Positions 23,597 through 37,391 are shown, counted from the first letter of the stretch. The stretch: 64,000 bases of DNA from Cloeon dipterum (GCF_949628265.1 NC_088787.1:7058501-7122500), one strand, 5' to 3'. A program made the numbers and translations. The notes: generated by a model not told the origin, from the letters alone.

Positions 23597-26500
23597 GTGA
23601 GTATACGTTTTTCGCAATAATTTATCAGCAGCCGGTGCCGCGTGTTTACTGTCAAGATAAAATTTTGACCGCAGAGATTGCGCAACTGAACAGTAAAAAT
23701 ATTATTGAGAAAGCAAATATTGAATTAATGTAATTTATGCTGACGGTGAATGTCAGGGGATTGCTGACACTAATTATTTTTCATGTAGAATACAACATGG
23801 ATTTACCGCTAGTCAATTTGGTTTTGAATTTTTAGGACATGCTTGTTAACAACACGAAAATACCTTTTGTAATTTATTCATTTGCTTGCTTGAGAATGAC
23901 ATGACAAACTGAATTTTAAAATTCTTTCAATTATAATCCTTTTAGATATGGGAATAATTTATTTTTTTCACTTGATCCCGATGAAACACATTTAAATGAG
24001 CTGCATACCAGAGCTCAACAATTTTTAACTCTTAGAATTAAAAAATTAATAAACTTTTTCTGATTTTTCATGCTTAAAAAGTTGTTAAGTCTCTTTTTAG
24101 GGATATTATATATTCTTTCCTTCAGAATGTGGCAAATATTTGAGCATTTCTGGGATTAACTGCTGGCTGTCTAATGTCGGAGATAGCAAAAGGTGGTTGG
24201 TTAAGTGACTCGAAATGCTAAAATAGCTCAACGGGCTGAGAGGCGCATCGGCGCCGACTCGCCACTGACTGGTTTTTGCTCCTTTCTAGTAGCCTCAAGG
24301 GACAAATGTCTGGCGTTCTAGTAAAAACAGTAATTTTTTTAATTAATTGATAAATAATTAAAAACTAAAACGATTTTTTCCTATATTTGCAGTGTACAGA
24401 TTTTGTTACCAATAAACTGATTTCCGTACTTATTTCCTGGAAACATATCTTAGCCAACAATTAATTAAAATAATATATTGTCTAGAGTGTAACTATTTTA
24501 GATTTTGTATGTATTATTTATTTATAAATTAACAGTAGAGATTTTCAAGCTAAATAAAAAGAATGAAATCCATGAATAATCTACAAGACCGATTTAAAAT
24601 ACTGATAATTTAGTTTGGACTTTTCAGTCCAACTTACAAATATTAATTTTTTGATAATTTTCAAACCAAAATTGTCTAATATTCTAATAAAAATCCTCGC
24701 GCGGAAAGGTGAAAGATGGCCACACTCGGCCCAAGCTCCTCTGAGGCCTCTTGGAAAATAGTTTGAATTTTTAAACTACCTCAAGCAATAATATTTTTTT
24801 TTTACTTTCACTGGAATTTTTTCGGCGCTCTCTGAAGTTTCAGAAATATTTAAAATGAAATGTTATCATGAAATTTGCTCGAAATCCAAGCGAATTTGTA
24901 GTTTCCCTATTATGCTATTTTAGCAGGCACAATATAAATTTTTGACTGGTGAAAATTCCTGATGGCGACCAGATATATAAAAACACAGTTTGGTCAGCTA
25001 AGAGGAAATGTGTAAGAGAGAGAAACTGTCAAACGACAAGTTCCCAATGTGCATACCTTATTGAAGAATATTTATTTATATCCAGAAGAACTTTAACCTA
25101 GAATCATTCGTTTTGTATTTTTAAAGTATAAAAAATTCTAAAACCGACCGCATGTAAATTTCAAAGTACCGAATTCGACGCGCACGTCTGGTAGTTTGTT
25201 TAAAAAACAATTACAAATTAATTTTATTTTTAAGTCGTACCTCGTATTATTGGGAAGTTTTTTTAAACCCCTCATAAAGAAAACCGTGCTGAAAACCAAA
25301 ATTGGTCGTATAAAATTGCAAGAATATTTTGCTGTCTTTATTTTATTTTCTTTAAAAATTAGTTAAATTTTATTTGAAAAACAAAACGTATTATCCTAAT
25401 TTGAAATCAATTAATGTCTTTACAATTTATGTGTTTAAAATTTGGACGGCCAGCAAAATGAAAAATTGAAAGGAGAATCATTATACAGCACGGTTCTTAT
25501 ACTTTGAACGCAAAACGAAATTGACCTTGCCGAAAATCTCTTAATTAATATAGAAAATTCAGTCAAATCACTTCCTAAAGAAATATTTTATTCATATAAT
25601 TATTTTATAAACATTCATTTACTGAAAAGCTGAAAGGTTAACTATTTAAACAGAAGAGAGTGTGTCAAAATCTCTACACACTTAATATTTGCTGCATAAA
25701 TTAAATTTTTATAAATAATTTCTGCAATCAGCTATGTTCCATAAACAGTTTGATTTAGAGATCTAATATCAATTTGTATTTTACAACAGCTCCGGAGTTC
25801 CCTGCACCCTGAATTTAACAATTTGCAGAGCTATATATAAGCGACTAAAGTGTGACCTGAGTTAGCGAGTATTAGGATAATCGGTGGCGTTACTCTTCTC
25901 TTTCTAATCACGAAGGTCCACACACTCGTCTCGTGATCGGCCGATTAACACGGGCACCGTTGCCGCAGCTAAATGTTTTCGGAAGCCTATTTGCCGGGCT
26001 GTAAGGCCGTAAATCTGTGTGTCGTCAAGGCCGAATGCCCGGTCTCTCTTTGTAGTCGAATTCCGTCGCACGTGCATTTGTTTGGCTGTGCCCCAACAAT
26101 GATTGAAACAAAAAGCAGCGTCTGGTGACTATTTCGAGCACTTTGCCTCTGCAGCTCGCTGGTGAATGAGGCTTCTGTCCCAAATCATGGACCAGACTGC
26201 GAATTTCGTTACGGGCCAAACTGTCATCACCTGGGCACCAGCACCCGCGAGAATTCCAAAACTCTTGTGAGTCATTTTCATAAGGGCTGCAATTTGAAGT
26301 TTGTTAAGTTGCTTGTTTTTTTTTTTAATTTCAAGGCTTTGAGCCAGTTGATTATTTTGTTTCAAATGTTGTGGTACATACATAAATTAGAATGAATAAT
26401 TAAATTTCGATGGCATCTGAAAATCAACTTAAAGTGATCTAAAATCCAATTTTAGCACTAAAATTTGGTAAAAAGTCAACGAATTGGCTTGAAAAAATTT

Positions 26501-29500
26501 TGTTATTCTTAACAAGATGTTAATATTTTCTGTCTATTGTAAAATCGATTTTTTTCCTGGCACACAATTAAATTTTTCTCTTTGGAAGTGTTCAAGAATT
26601 ATTCGTAGCAAATTATAGTTTAAAAAATGCGGCTTTCGGCTAAAAATTCATTTGAAGTAATTATTATCGCCACAAATGTTGCTCATATTTTAAAATTTTG
26701 TCTCTTTGAACGACTATTGTGCCGTTAGAACCGAGTAAAAAGCATCATTTTCGGGTAAAAATGATAATTCCTAATTTAAAATATTAATTTACTCTTTGTC
26801 AAACCTCTGCCTTTAAAAATAAATCTTTGGGTTTGCAATTTAGTAAAATACTTCTGATTTTGTTTGTAACTTAAATATTTTAAATATGATTTTAATTTTT
26901 CAGTGCGAAATTTTGTGAGGTACATTTTTCAGGGGGAAAACACACAATTGAGACCGACTTAATACTGTTAAAGGTTTTAATTAAAAATTAGATTTTATTT
27001 TTTGTGCTTCGTGTGACATGAAAACACTGTCCTTGGTTTGAAAAGTTGATCTTACCTACAGAGCTTTCTAGATGAAAATTCGGGTCAATCTTTAATAAAA
27101 ATGCACGAAGTCACGTGAAATTATTATAAAATAAAAGTCATGAATTTTTCAAGACCCGTATTTACCCGAACCGGGCATCCCTATTAGGCTGTAAATAACT
27201 CACTTAAAATAATTAAATTTTTGTCTCAAAATTAATTAGATTGCCATTTTGGGTAGTGGAACAAAAATCTGATCAAAATGTCCTCGCTATCATTTTAAAA
27301 GTACGCAAAAAAGGATTTTTCAAGCAGTTTTTTAGACGTACAGCACTGAAAATGAATATAATTCTCTGTTGGTGCTACTAAATTATGTCTTTGCTTTTTA
27401 ATTTCACGCAAGTTCAGCTTTTTTTACCTTTTCTACTGTACAAACCTGACCTTTCTGTGAAAGGTCAGGCAAATATTGTTTTTCAAACAGAGGAGTTTAC
27501 TGTTATCTATATTAAGTGCCTCGTTTTTGTCCCTAACATAAGTCGAAACTTAATGGCTTGAAGAGGATTGATAATGCAACACTCCGGAAAATACTTGTTT
27601 TCAACGCAAAAGGATTCAGTTAAATCCAAAATTTACCAGGGTAGCAGTGATATTTTTTTTAGAAAATTGGCTGCAAACTTGCAAAGTTAGCATAAATTCA
27701 AAGGGTGAGAACTGTCTCCCTATACTTAAAATCCAAAAACTTACAGTTTCCCCAATAAGATCCATGCACACTTAGATAGATTTCGATTAGAGGAATCGAA
27801 ATATGCTAATAGAATATGGTCAAGCGGGTTAAGCGTTGAAAATGGGCAAAGTTTGAATTTTATTGTATTCTCCAGGTGTGTTCGAAGCTGCCAACTGATG
27901 GCGCCAGCGTATACTTTCGTATTGAATTAAATTTTCAGACATTTCCGCTGCGATTTCAGCCTCAATTCTGCCGCTGTGCATTCTTCACTTAATATGCTTT
28001 CTTTTAATGTGCTGAAAACCAAAATCGGTTACGCCAATCGCCGCAGAATCGTGAAAAACTATTTTTTGAAATATACAATCTTTTCCAACGTTTCTACGAC
28101 GAATGGCTGGACTGATTTGGATTTTCTGCACGTCAGAAGAAACAATTTTAAGTGAAGAATGCACAGCGGCAGGATTGAGTCTGAAATCGTAGTGGAAGTG
28201 CCTTAAAATTAAATTTATTTCGAAAGTATATGGTGGCGCCATCTGTTGGCAGCTTCAAACACTGAGGGCTTAAAAAACTGGTGTATTGTTTGATTATTGC
28301 ATATTGTAGCCAACACTACAACAAATTTTAGCTGTTGCCCTATATCAATTGGTTTAAAATCGACGTTTTTTTATTTATTTTGGAATAAAATTTAATTTAA
28401 TTACCAAAAATCTCATTTTAATTTGTACAATGCCCTTTTTATATTTTTCAGTTTGGTGCCGAAAGTTATCAATGGCGGAATCGCGGGCATCATCGGCGTG
28501 TCGTGCGTCTTCCCGCTGGACTTGGTGAAGACGCGGCTGCAAAACCAGCAAATCGGGCCAAACGGCGAGCGCATGTACAACTCGATGTTCGACTGCTTCC
28601 GCAAGACGCGCAGCGCCGAGGGCTTCTTCGGCATGTACCGCGGCTCGGCGGTCAACATTCTGCTGATCACGCCCGAAAAGGCCATCAAGCTGGCCGCCAA
28701 CGACTTCTTCAGGCACCACCTCTCTACTGGCTCCAAGTACGTCACTTTTGCTCAGTCAGCAGCGTCATTCAACTAGCCCCAACCGTTTCATCTCTCTGAT
28801 GCACTTTAAAAAATAATAATATTATCATTGTGATGAAAGAGATTTATTGATACATGTTGAGAGGAATTAACGGGGTTAAATTATTTTGATGAAAATGACG
28901 GGTGGTGAATTAAATAATAGAATTGCCGATTTACTTACTCTAATCTTTCCAGACAACTTCCTCTAACTCGAGAGATGGCTGCTGGCGGCTTGGCAGGCTT
29001 CTGCCAGATTATTATCACAACTCCTATGGAACTGCTTAAAATCCAGTTGCAAGACGCTGGTAGAGTAGCAGCCCAAGCACGTGCAGGTAACTTTAACTCT
29101 CTTTATTTTTGACAATTCATCATAATATTTAAATAGACTAAATTGCTATTTAATTCGTCTTCTGAAATTAATGTTTTCTGAACCAATATTTAATTTAATT
29201 TTGATACTTGAATTTCAGGAAAAGGTTACTTATAAATTTACTCTAAAAAATATAGAAAAACTGATTCTTTTAGAAAAATACTTGGCTTAAAATTTAATCA
29301 AAAGATTTACAAAGTTATTTTTAAGCCAATCAAGATGGCTTTTGACTTAAGAAAATATTGAAAGCCTGAATTATGCTGAATTTTAATTATATCTTGACTA
29401 CTTTAGACAGTTCATTGGCGACTGAAAATTGCATATCATGATTGTAAGTTTGGAAAAGAATTTGAATGTCTCAGTTAAACAAAAAAATACTTAACAATTT

Positions 29501-32264
29501 TGGTTTTAAAAACAGTAATAATAATAAAATAAATTTGATGAAAAGAAGTTGTTCAGGTCTGTGTGGATTTATTGGGCATTTATTTGATAATTTACAATTT
29601 TGTCATTTTCACAGCTGGTCAGACGGCGGCAACCATTCCAAAGGTGTCTGCGACCTCGATCGCGCTGGAGCTGATCCGGACAAAGGGAATAACGGGCCTG
29701 TACAAAGGCACGGCGGCCACGATGCTGCGCGACGTCTCCTTCTCTGTCGTCTACTTCCCGCTGTTCGCCCGTCTTAATGCGCTCGGGCCACGCAGGAGCG
29801 ACGGCTCTGGCGAGGCGGTCTTCTGGTGCTCCTTCCTCTCGGGCTGCGTGGCCGGCAGCACGGCCGCTTGCAGTGTTAATCCGTTTGACGTCGTCAAGAC
29901 CAGGCTGCAGCTGCTGAAGAAGGCCGAGGGCGAGGCTTCCTACAGTGGCATTGTTGACGCTTTCGGGTAAGAAGTGTTTTTTTTTTTATTATTATTACTG
30001 TTTTTTTTTGTTTATCGTTTGAAATGTTTTCAACTGAGTTAGCTCAAAATCTGCAAAATTTTTAACCTGAATTTTATAGAAAAATGTCGTAAAAAGAGAC
30101 TTGAATTCAGGGCTGATCAAATTTTCTATTATTTTTCCCTAAGATTTTTATGGAGAAAATGTTTTTTACAGTCTTGAAAAAAACCTTGGTTTGCGGGGTT
30201 TTCCGCAGTTTTACTGTTTTATGTAAAACCTTTTAAGTATTGCTTTACAGAAATAGAATGGAAAATCTTTACACTTTTACTTGAAATGCTCTAAAAATTG
30301 GGAAAGAGCCAGTTGCTGTTCAAATTTCTGACAAAATAGGCTCCCAAGTCAATTTGTGAGCACCGTCTCCTAATAAAAAAACAAGTTTTTTTTCACCAGA
30401 TGGGAAATTTAGCTCACTCTCTGTTTTGTGACTTTTTATAACAGAAAAATTAATTAAATACATTTTTTTCCGGGGGAAAATATCGAAAAAAAGCATAAAA
30501 TATCAGGCGAAAAATAAATTTTATGTATTTTGGCAGATTTATCGCTCAAAAGTCTAGTGTTCCTTTTTGGAACATTTAAAAATTGGCGAACTCTACTCCA
30601 AACTTTTTTTTACTAGTTGGAATTTTTTGGAAAGTTTGTAATATCGCTACACTAAAAGGCTTCCCACTCTCTACCACAGCAACAGCGTCCTGTCACATGG
30701 GGGTCAGTTACCCTCTCTCGGTCGTAAATCTAAATTGGTGTAGTTGTTTATGCAAACAACCAGATGTGCGTGTCGAATTCGGTTCTTAGAAATTTACAGG
30801 CAGTTATTGTTAAATCTCTACTTAAAAAATTACAAAACGAACGTTTCTGGGTAAAAGCATTTTATTTTACCGATATCTGACAGTCCTAAATAAATAAAAT
30901 TCTTCCTTAAGGGATGCACATTGGGAACTTGTCGTTTGACATCTTTCACATTTCCAAGATAAATGATTTTCTGCTTGCTGACCATGTTGTGATTTATTTT
31001 ATACATCTGGACGCCAAGGATTTTCATTAATCATTGCACGAGTATTGATTTTGATTTCTTCTAATCAACTTAATTTCCTATCAATTCTATTATTTATTGT
31101 GAAATTTTATTTTATGCCTGCTAAAATACCATTAGGAAAAACCGGGATGAATCAGCAGGGAAAAATATTTGTAGGACTAAAAGTTCAGGTAATGGAAATC
31201 GATTAAACAAATAAAAGAACGGCGGAAAACAAACTGTTGAGATAATCTAATGGAGCAGATTTGCCCCTCCTGCTGCTCTCTTATCTTTTCGACTCGTGAC
31301 GTCCCATTAGCCTACATTATTTAAATTTCTCTTTCCGAATTTTTTTCTACCTCATGTATTTACCGAAAAAAATGCAATTCCTGCTTCCTGCACATTTCGA
31401 GAGATCAAGCCTGCTTTTTCTTGGGTTCTTCATGATGCAGATTTTTATTGTTTGTCTATATTAAAAGTCGATCCCGCAAATCAGTTGCAATGTTTTAGCC
31501 AAAAAATTACTCGTTTAACGCTGATTTGAAATTTAAAGACATCTTAAACTTTATAATTCTTCTAAACAAAATTTTGTTTCGCCGAATTAAATGAAAATTA
31601 TTACCAAACAAGGTTAAAAAGACTGTCTTTGCAAGAAGCTTTCACTTCATCACAATTTGTTTAATTTTTTGTCGCGGATTCCAATTTATCTGTATAATTT
31701 ATCATTATATAAATTTTATTTTTAAATTTTTTACTGTTTAAACTAAATTGACATCTTTACCAAATCAACACATTTGTAAAAAAAATCAATTTAAATGTTA
31801 TATGTTATTGAATTTAGAAATAATAAGGCTTACTAATTTTTGAAAAATATCCAAAGAGTATTTACGAGCAAGTGCGATCATGATCATATAGTTAATCATG
31901 AATTAATTAATGAAGTTAAATTTATAATCATCCCATAAATAACATCAATTAATTTTTTGCTAATAAATTCTTGAAATTCATGAATCGATGGCCCATAAAA
32001 CAGATTTCAAAAAGAACTGAATCAGAAAAGAACTCATTTTCTATTCTAAATGTTGTTCAATTTATTTAATCACGTTTCTAAAATTATACTAATTAAATTC
32101 GATGCGTTCTTTGTTGCAGAAAAATCATGAAGAACGAAGGCCCTTCGGCATTTTTCAAAGGTGCCGCGTGCCGAATGATCGTGATCGCTCCTCTCTTCGG
32201 CATCGCGCAGACGGTCTACTACCTGGGCGTGGCCGAAAGACTGCTCGGCATCCACAAAGGGTAA
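23571..32264 (+). CDS. SLC25A22: Mitochondrial glutamate carrier (SLC25A22/SLC25A18 type)
   Basis: An inner-membrane carrier that imports glutamate with H+. Exons: 23571-23596, 28452-28736, 28953-29086, 29615-29966 and 32120-32264; phases join exactly to give 313 residues, the usual carrier size. The first exon (MSAADKQF plus two bases of Thr) was found by phase and by its match to the family N-terminus (compare MADKQI-SLPAKLINGG). Three mitochondrial-carrier signatures are present: [20 protein letters not shown] and [10 protein letters not shown], one per repeat. Subfamily marks include [33 protein letters not shown] and the C-terminal [17 protein letters not shown]. Intron 1 is about 4.85 kb. 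The gene is intact. Assignment to the glutamate-carrier branch rather than the aspartate/glutamate carriers rests on length and the absence of an EF-hand domain. Confidence 0.93.
24160..24310 (+). repeat. Diverged SINE-like repeat (family D) copy
   Basis: It shares GTGACTCGAAATGCT and GCTCAACGGGCTGA, then AAGGGACAAATGTCT, in the same order as the copies at 43420-43705 and 45330-45640. No poly(A) end is preserved. Confidence 0.6.
25010..25205 (+). repeat. Dispersed repeat (family F) copy 1
   Basis: It contains CAAACGACAAGTTCCCAATG and, further on, GAATTCGACGCGCACGTCTGG. Both occur in inverted order at 30735-30965 in another intron of the same gene. Noncoding; internal sequence is poorly conserved. 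Confidence 0.6.
27880..28275. mobile_element. Family A MITE, near full length
   Basis: The left arm has GCTGCCAACTGATGGCGCCA and the right arm GGCGCCATCTGTTGGCAGC. The palindromic centre contains AAAATCGGTTACGCC and TGGCTGGACTGATTTGG. It lies about 180 bp upstream of carrier exon 2. Confidence 0.85.
30735..30965 (-). repeat. Dispersed repeat (family F) copy 2, inverted
   Basis: Carries CATTGGGAACTTGTCGTTTG and GTGCGTGTCGAATTCGG, the complements of blocks in the copy at 25010-25205. The two lie in introns 1 and 4 of the glutamate carrier. Confidence 0.6.
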
Positions 32265-33525
32265 ACGCCGGCCAGAACTACAATAACCGAGCTCGTTGAA
32301 ATGACAATAAGGCCATTTTAGACAGAACAATTATTGTAGCTCCGTCACAAGTCAATTTCAAGCTGCATTTCCGCACCGAAAATTCAATTACTCATCCCTC
32401 TCTCGGCACGCAAGTCAATTTTATCCAGCTTCAGCACTAATTAATACGAAAAATGCAGCTTCGAACATGATTGTAGTTAAAAACGTTAGAGAATCTCGCC
32501 GTGCAGTGTAGATGTTGGTTGCCCGCAGCCGCTGCGGGCTTTGTTACATGTTGGAGAATTCATTAATGTGATATTACAACAAAAAGGGGAGTGTCACCAT
32601 TTGCGTAAGCCGCCAACAGATGGCGCCACCGGGTACTTATGATTTTAAAGCAGTTCGCTGCGATTTCTAGCCACTGGAGTGGATTAACGGGTTAGAAACA
32701 TTTTAAAATTAGATGGTGCCACCTGTTGGCGGCTTAGAACACTAAGGGACGCACGCAAATGGTGATTTGAGCCATCCAGAGAGTTTGGTGCTTTGGTTTT
32801 TAGCTTCTTCTGGATTGAAATTCGCATCCACATATCCGATCACTTTTGTGACACTCTGTTATGTTGCTACTGTGGAACAAATTTTATTGAATTAAAACTT
32901 TCTGTGCGACTCCGTGAAAGGATGTTCGCCCGGACGACACATTCCGATGTTAAGAAAAGAAAATTAGGTAAGTACTGTATGTTGTGCCATCAATGCTCAT
33001 TTTGGACGTTGGGATTCAACTCTACTCTAGTCTTTTGTTAATCTGAAATACGTGAGCAATGATAACATTGAGCTAGGGTGTATTCTTTTAGTTTAATACA
33101 TTTTACTCTCTTGGTTTGTGCATTTCTTGTTAAAAAATTAATGGTTGGCAGCATTCCAAGCGGTGAAAGTTTTGAAAGCATGCTTCAAAAGACTTTTATT
33201 TTAATAAACCCAAAGAATTCGACCCCTCAGACGTATTTTCGTGTTTTCACCCCCCAAAAAGAGCACACTCTACTTCCATTACGGCCTCTCTAAGGAGGGC
33301 CACATTGACAATATGAAAGCGAACGAACAATAAGAGCGAAATCCATCAAATTTTGTGACTAATTTTTTTATTTCTCACTGTTGATGTGTATAACCGGAAG
33401 TATAATTAGCATCTCGGATGATTAACCTCTGTGTAAGTGTATAAACAAGCGCAAATAAACTGATCATGTACCTATTAAATTATTATTTGTTTTCGTTTCC
33501 AATCCTATTTGTTGAGATTCCAAGT
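32265..33525. other. Tail-to-tail interval: carrier 3'UTR and flank
   Basis: This separates the carrier stop from the V-ATPase E stop on the opposite strand. AATAAA at 33454-33459 is a candidate carrier poly(A) signal, which would leave the two transcripts almost abutting. A short MITE lies inside (32595-32764). No other gene is seen. Confidence 0.5.
32595..32764. mobile_element. Short family A-related foldback element, 170 bp
   Basis: Ends CACCATTTGCGT and ACGCAAATGGTG are inverted. Inside are GCCGCCAACAGATGGCGCCA and, inverted, TGGTGCCACCTGTTGGCGGC. The long central palindrome of family A is missing, so this is an internal deletion or a related short family. It sits in the probable 3'UTR of the glutamate carrier. 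Confidence 0.75.
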
Positions 33526-35143
33526 TTAATCGAAGAATTTGCGGCTTGGGTTTGTGCCGAATAGGGTCGTGCGCATTTCAGGGATCACCTGGTGAGCCAC
33601 CAGATCCAGCCGGGCCTCCAGCGTGTTGACGATTTTCATGCGGTCGCCGTGGGCCTGCAGAATCACTCCGCCGCAGCTGAAAAATTGTTGCAAAATTTCA
33701 AGCTTAAGAAATTTCAATTTTAATTGATATTCACACTCAAGCAGATATTTACTCAACTAAATATTAAATCTAAAAATGTCTACAATGTTGATAGTTTTCT
33801 CTTTGCTATTTAAAACACTCCTGTGACTCAATTACACGGAAATTTGACGCATTTTCTCAAAAATAAAAAAGTGAATCCTACCTTTTTTTAAAAAAAATAG
33901 TTATGTTGTTTCGCTACAATTCGATTTAGTGTTTGAGTAAAGATGACAAGTTGCATAAGGAATATTTGCCATTATTTAGGTCTCTACGGCTCCGTAATTT
34001 TAAAAATAAAATATTGAGAAATTTTAAACTGCCAATATTTCTTTAAAAATAATTTTTCTTTTTTGGAATCTGCTCAGCGAGTCAAATAAAATGATGGTTA
34101 AGTTTTGATGCTTTGGGAAATGTTCTTGATTTTTCCTGCTGAAATCTTGTGCGGAAATGTAATGGCTAGTATATATGGAATTTTAATTTTTCATAAAATT
34201 ATCAAGCTTTATTTCGGCTAATTTAATTTTTATCTAGCAAGTACGAGTGAATTTTCAGAACAGCATATCCGGGAAATTGGGTAATTGATGAACTACAAAT
34301 TAAAATATAATATCTACCTTTTTGGAGACAGGAAGCTTTCCATATTAATAAGAATGGTACAGTTTCTCTTGCCGGTGATGTCAGTGAACTCGTCAATGAC
34401 GCTGTCCAAAACGGATTCGGTGATCTCCACGTCCTCCCGACGCACCTTGATGGTGATGTTCGGCTCCAGAAACTGACCAAAATTCACAAAAATTCAGGTG
34501 GAAATTAAAAACTTTTCCCATACCTGGAGCATTCCCTGCAGAATGAGTTGGCGCATCACGATGCTGTATTTTGCCTTGTCCTTGGCGATGGTGCCAAGGA
34601 CACTGCGGGTTTCGTCCAGCACCTGGAAAATGTGCGACTCGCGGACGCTGAGGGCTCTCAGTCGCACCTGGTTGTTAAAGTTCGAGTTTTGACTGAAAAA
34701 TAGTACGAAAGTTGTGATTTTTTTAAATTGATTTGCACGCAACATGACAAAAATCCTGAGAAATTTTTAAAAATTTAAGGTGAGAATTTTCAAAATAAGA
34801 TGAGCAATAATTTTACTCTAAAAGTAGAAGCTAAAATTTATAATAATTTTGATCTGAAAATATTTTCCTACATTTTTCTGTTGAGCTCGACTTGCTTCTC
34901 TCTCTTTTCATAAAACTCCATGATCTTGATTCTGCTTTGCTGGACCATTTTTCCTTTTTCGAGGTTGAACTCTTCCTCGCCTTTGGCGTCGATCTCGGTG
35001 GCCTTTTCGATGGCCTCCTGCTCGATGAACTTGGTCATATGCTCGATCTAAAGCAGTCAATAATCAATGCAATTTAAAAGTTTTAAAACAGATATAATTT
35101 CCTGTCCCACCTGGCGCTTGACCTCGTCGTCGGAAAGCACCAT
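33526..35143 (-). CDS. Vha26: V-type proton ATPase subunit E
   Basis: A peripheral-stalk subunit of the V-ATPase, linking the V1 head to the membrane sector in acidifying organelles. Exons: 35111-35143, 34872-35047, 34524-34692, 34318-34472 and 33526-33676, with consistent phases, giving 227 residues, the normal family length. Typical segments: [45 protein letters not shown], a long N-terminal helix, and the C-terminal [20 protein letters not shown] with [13 protein letters not shown]. An in-frame ATG at 35161, six codons upstream (MVKGEK), could extend the N-terminus; the family normally starts at the second Met. The gene is complete and intact. Confidence 0.95.
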
Positions 35144-35562
35144 TTTCTCGCCTTTGACCATTTTTCCTCGCCGATCGAATCGTGGACAGCTGGTGCGCTC
35201 AGGTGCTGCTACCGACTTGCCTGCCGGCCCTGCTGTTATCAGTCACGCGGAATCACGAGGTTATGTGTATTCTACTATTTCTCACCGCTCACTGGGACAC
35301 CTCTTTTTTTCCCCACCTGCAAGCGAGACACCTTATGTATTTGTATGTACAGAGATAATCCCAGCCAGCGTTGTGTTGTTTTTCGTGGATGTCTCGCTGT
35401 GTTTTACACTGATTTTGTAAATAGGTTGACACTTTAGAGCATATTTTTTGTACTAGTTATTTTTTTTGCATTAAAAACAGTCTATCAGAGCAAAATAAAT
35501 AGCCTTAAATGTGATCTTTTAGTTAGGTTAATAATTTTAAATTAATTTTATTAACGCTTATT

Positions 35563-35850
35563 AAGCCGCAAACAGATGGCGCCACCGTATATTTTAGTAA
35601 AATATTCATTTTAAGGCACTTGCGCTGCGATTTCAGACTCAATCTTGCCACTGTGCCTTCTTCACTTAATATTTATTCATTTGACGTGCTGAAAACCAAA
35701 ATCGGTTACGCCAATCGCCGCAGAATCGTGAAAAACTATTTTTATTTAAATATAAAATGTTTTCCAACGTTTCTACCACGAATGGCTAGACTGATTCTGG
35801 TTGTCAGCACGTCAAAAGAAAGCATATTAAGTGAAATGGTAATACACAGT
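35563..35850. mobile_element. Family A MITE, left part
   Basis: The left arm begins near AAGCCGCAAACAGATGGCGCC. The centre AAAATCGGTTACGCC and its partner TGGCTAGACTGATTCTGG are present. The right arm stops after GCATATTAAGTGAA. It is closest to the copy at 27880. Confidence 0.75.
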
Positions 35851-37327
35851 AAAATACTCTCGAGTTTGCGTCAATCTTCCATTGTCGGCTACCATAGCCA
35901 CGCGCAACGACATGTGAAGTTAAATCTCGTCGCATTGGCAGCAGCAGAGATCTGATTTGACGCTTTTTTTGCGATTTTATTATGCATTCCTCAACTCTCC
36001 AGCTGTTCACCAACTGCCAAATAATTAAAAATGTTTAAATGTGGCCCTTTTATTTTCCATCGTAAATATATACATGCAAATATAGATAATTATTCTAAAT
36101 TTTTAAATAATATCAGGGAAGAAAAAAATGTATTCGACATCAGAAAAGTCACAGCCACATATAGTTCAAGGCCGGCAGCTGCAATTTAGCATTTACCAAG
36201 AACCTAGAAGTAAAGATTAGCGTCTGATTCATTTTCCTAATATTCCCGCGGTGCAATTCTGGCAATTCTAATTGCAGGATAACAGAATTTCTGATATAAC
36301 TTTACAATAAAAATTAAACCACATCAGCCCGCTTAATTTTATTTTTTCAATTCTTGAAAACCCCGCGAGAAAAGTGACTCAAAGCGTCTCTTTCCTGCCA
36401 AACTTTGAATCCTCTCTATCGCTTCCCTTCATGCCTGCTCAGCATTTTTGAGGGTCGTCAGTATGTTTTTTGAGAGTAAAGGGTAAATAGTTCTAAAGCC
36501 ACTCACAGGTTGCAGGTCAAGCGCAGCATCCAGCCAATCTACGGCCGACAAGCTTGCTACTCCTGCTCTCCTCCACCTTCCCAGATTTTATGTTGGCGGC
36601 TTCTGATTGGCCGAGGCTAAAAACGGCTCTTGCCCTGCTCCCAGTGAGTGGTTACAGAACTACTTTGATTGAAATTAATGCAGTGAGTGCAATGCCACGC
36701 AAGAGTGAGAGAGTGAAAGGGGTCAGGGGACTGGCCGTAACCCTGAGCAAACAGCACACACTGCTCACTAGAGATCTTAACAAGAAACCAATAAGGGAGA
36801 GCGCGCAGAGCCCAGCGCAATTTTCAGTCACATATAAACGCCACGTTAAATTGATGCGCGCAGAGACGGTTGGAAACGGTAGAAATGGAGGATTTCCAAT
36901 TTATGAAAGTAAAATTATCTCTCAGAACAGAAGTTGAATGATATTATAATTAAAATTTAATTTGCATATTAAGAAAAAGAAATAAGAATGTGATAAAATA
37001 TTAATTTTAGACAAGAGGCTTAAGGTCGCGTAGTTTCTTTAATTACTATATGGTAAAACAATGAAAGAGACTGGTTTTTTACTTAATTAGCAACACTATA
37101 TTGTAAACTTACACAATACAGCAAAAATTACATTGTGTGTATTTAATATGAATGGTTAAATTTAATTATAACTAACAATTTTTTTTAAATTACTCAATTA
37201 CGAGCACTTTTGAATAAACTAAATACAGACAGGCACGGAATGCGATATATATTCAAATTTACAAGTGTATTTACATAGGAAAGGAAAATAAACAAGCTCA
37301 GTGAAATATTGTTTCTCACCGCACCCA

Positions 37328-37330
<3 letters not shown>

Positions 37331-37391
<61 letters not shown>
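37331..37391. repeat. (AT)n microsatellite
   Basis: About 30 uninterrupted AT units, located just past the stop codon of the LRR gene on its transcribed side. Likely length-variable. Confidence 0.95.

Noticed and set aside
36554-36937. 127-codon plus-strand open frame
   Set aside because: No homology recognised, no splice partners, no family-like motif; treated as chance in a GC-richer patch.
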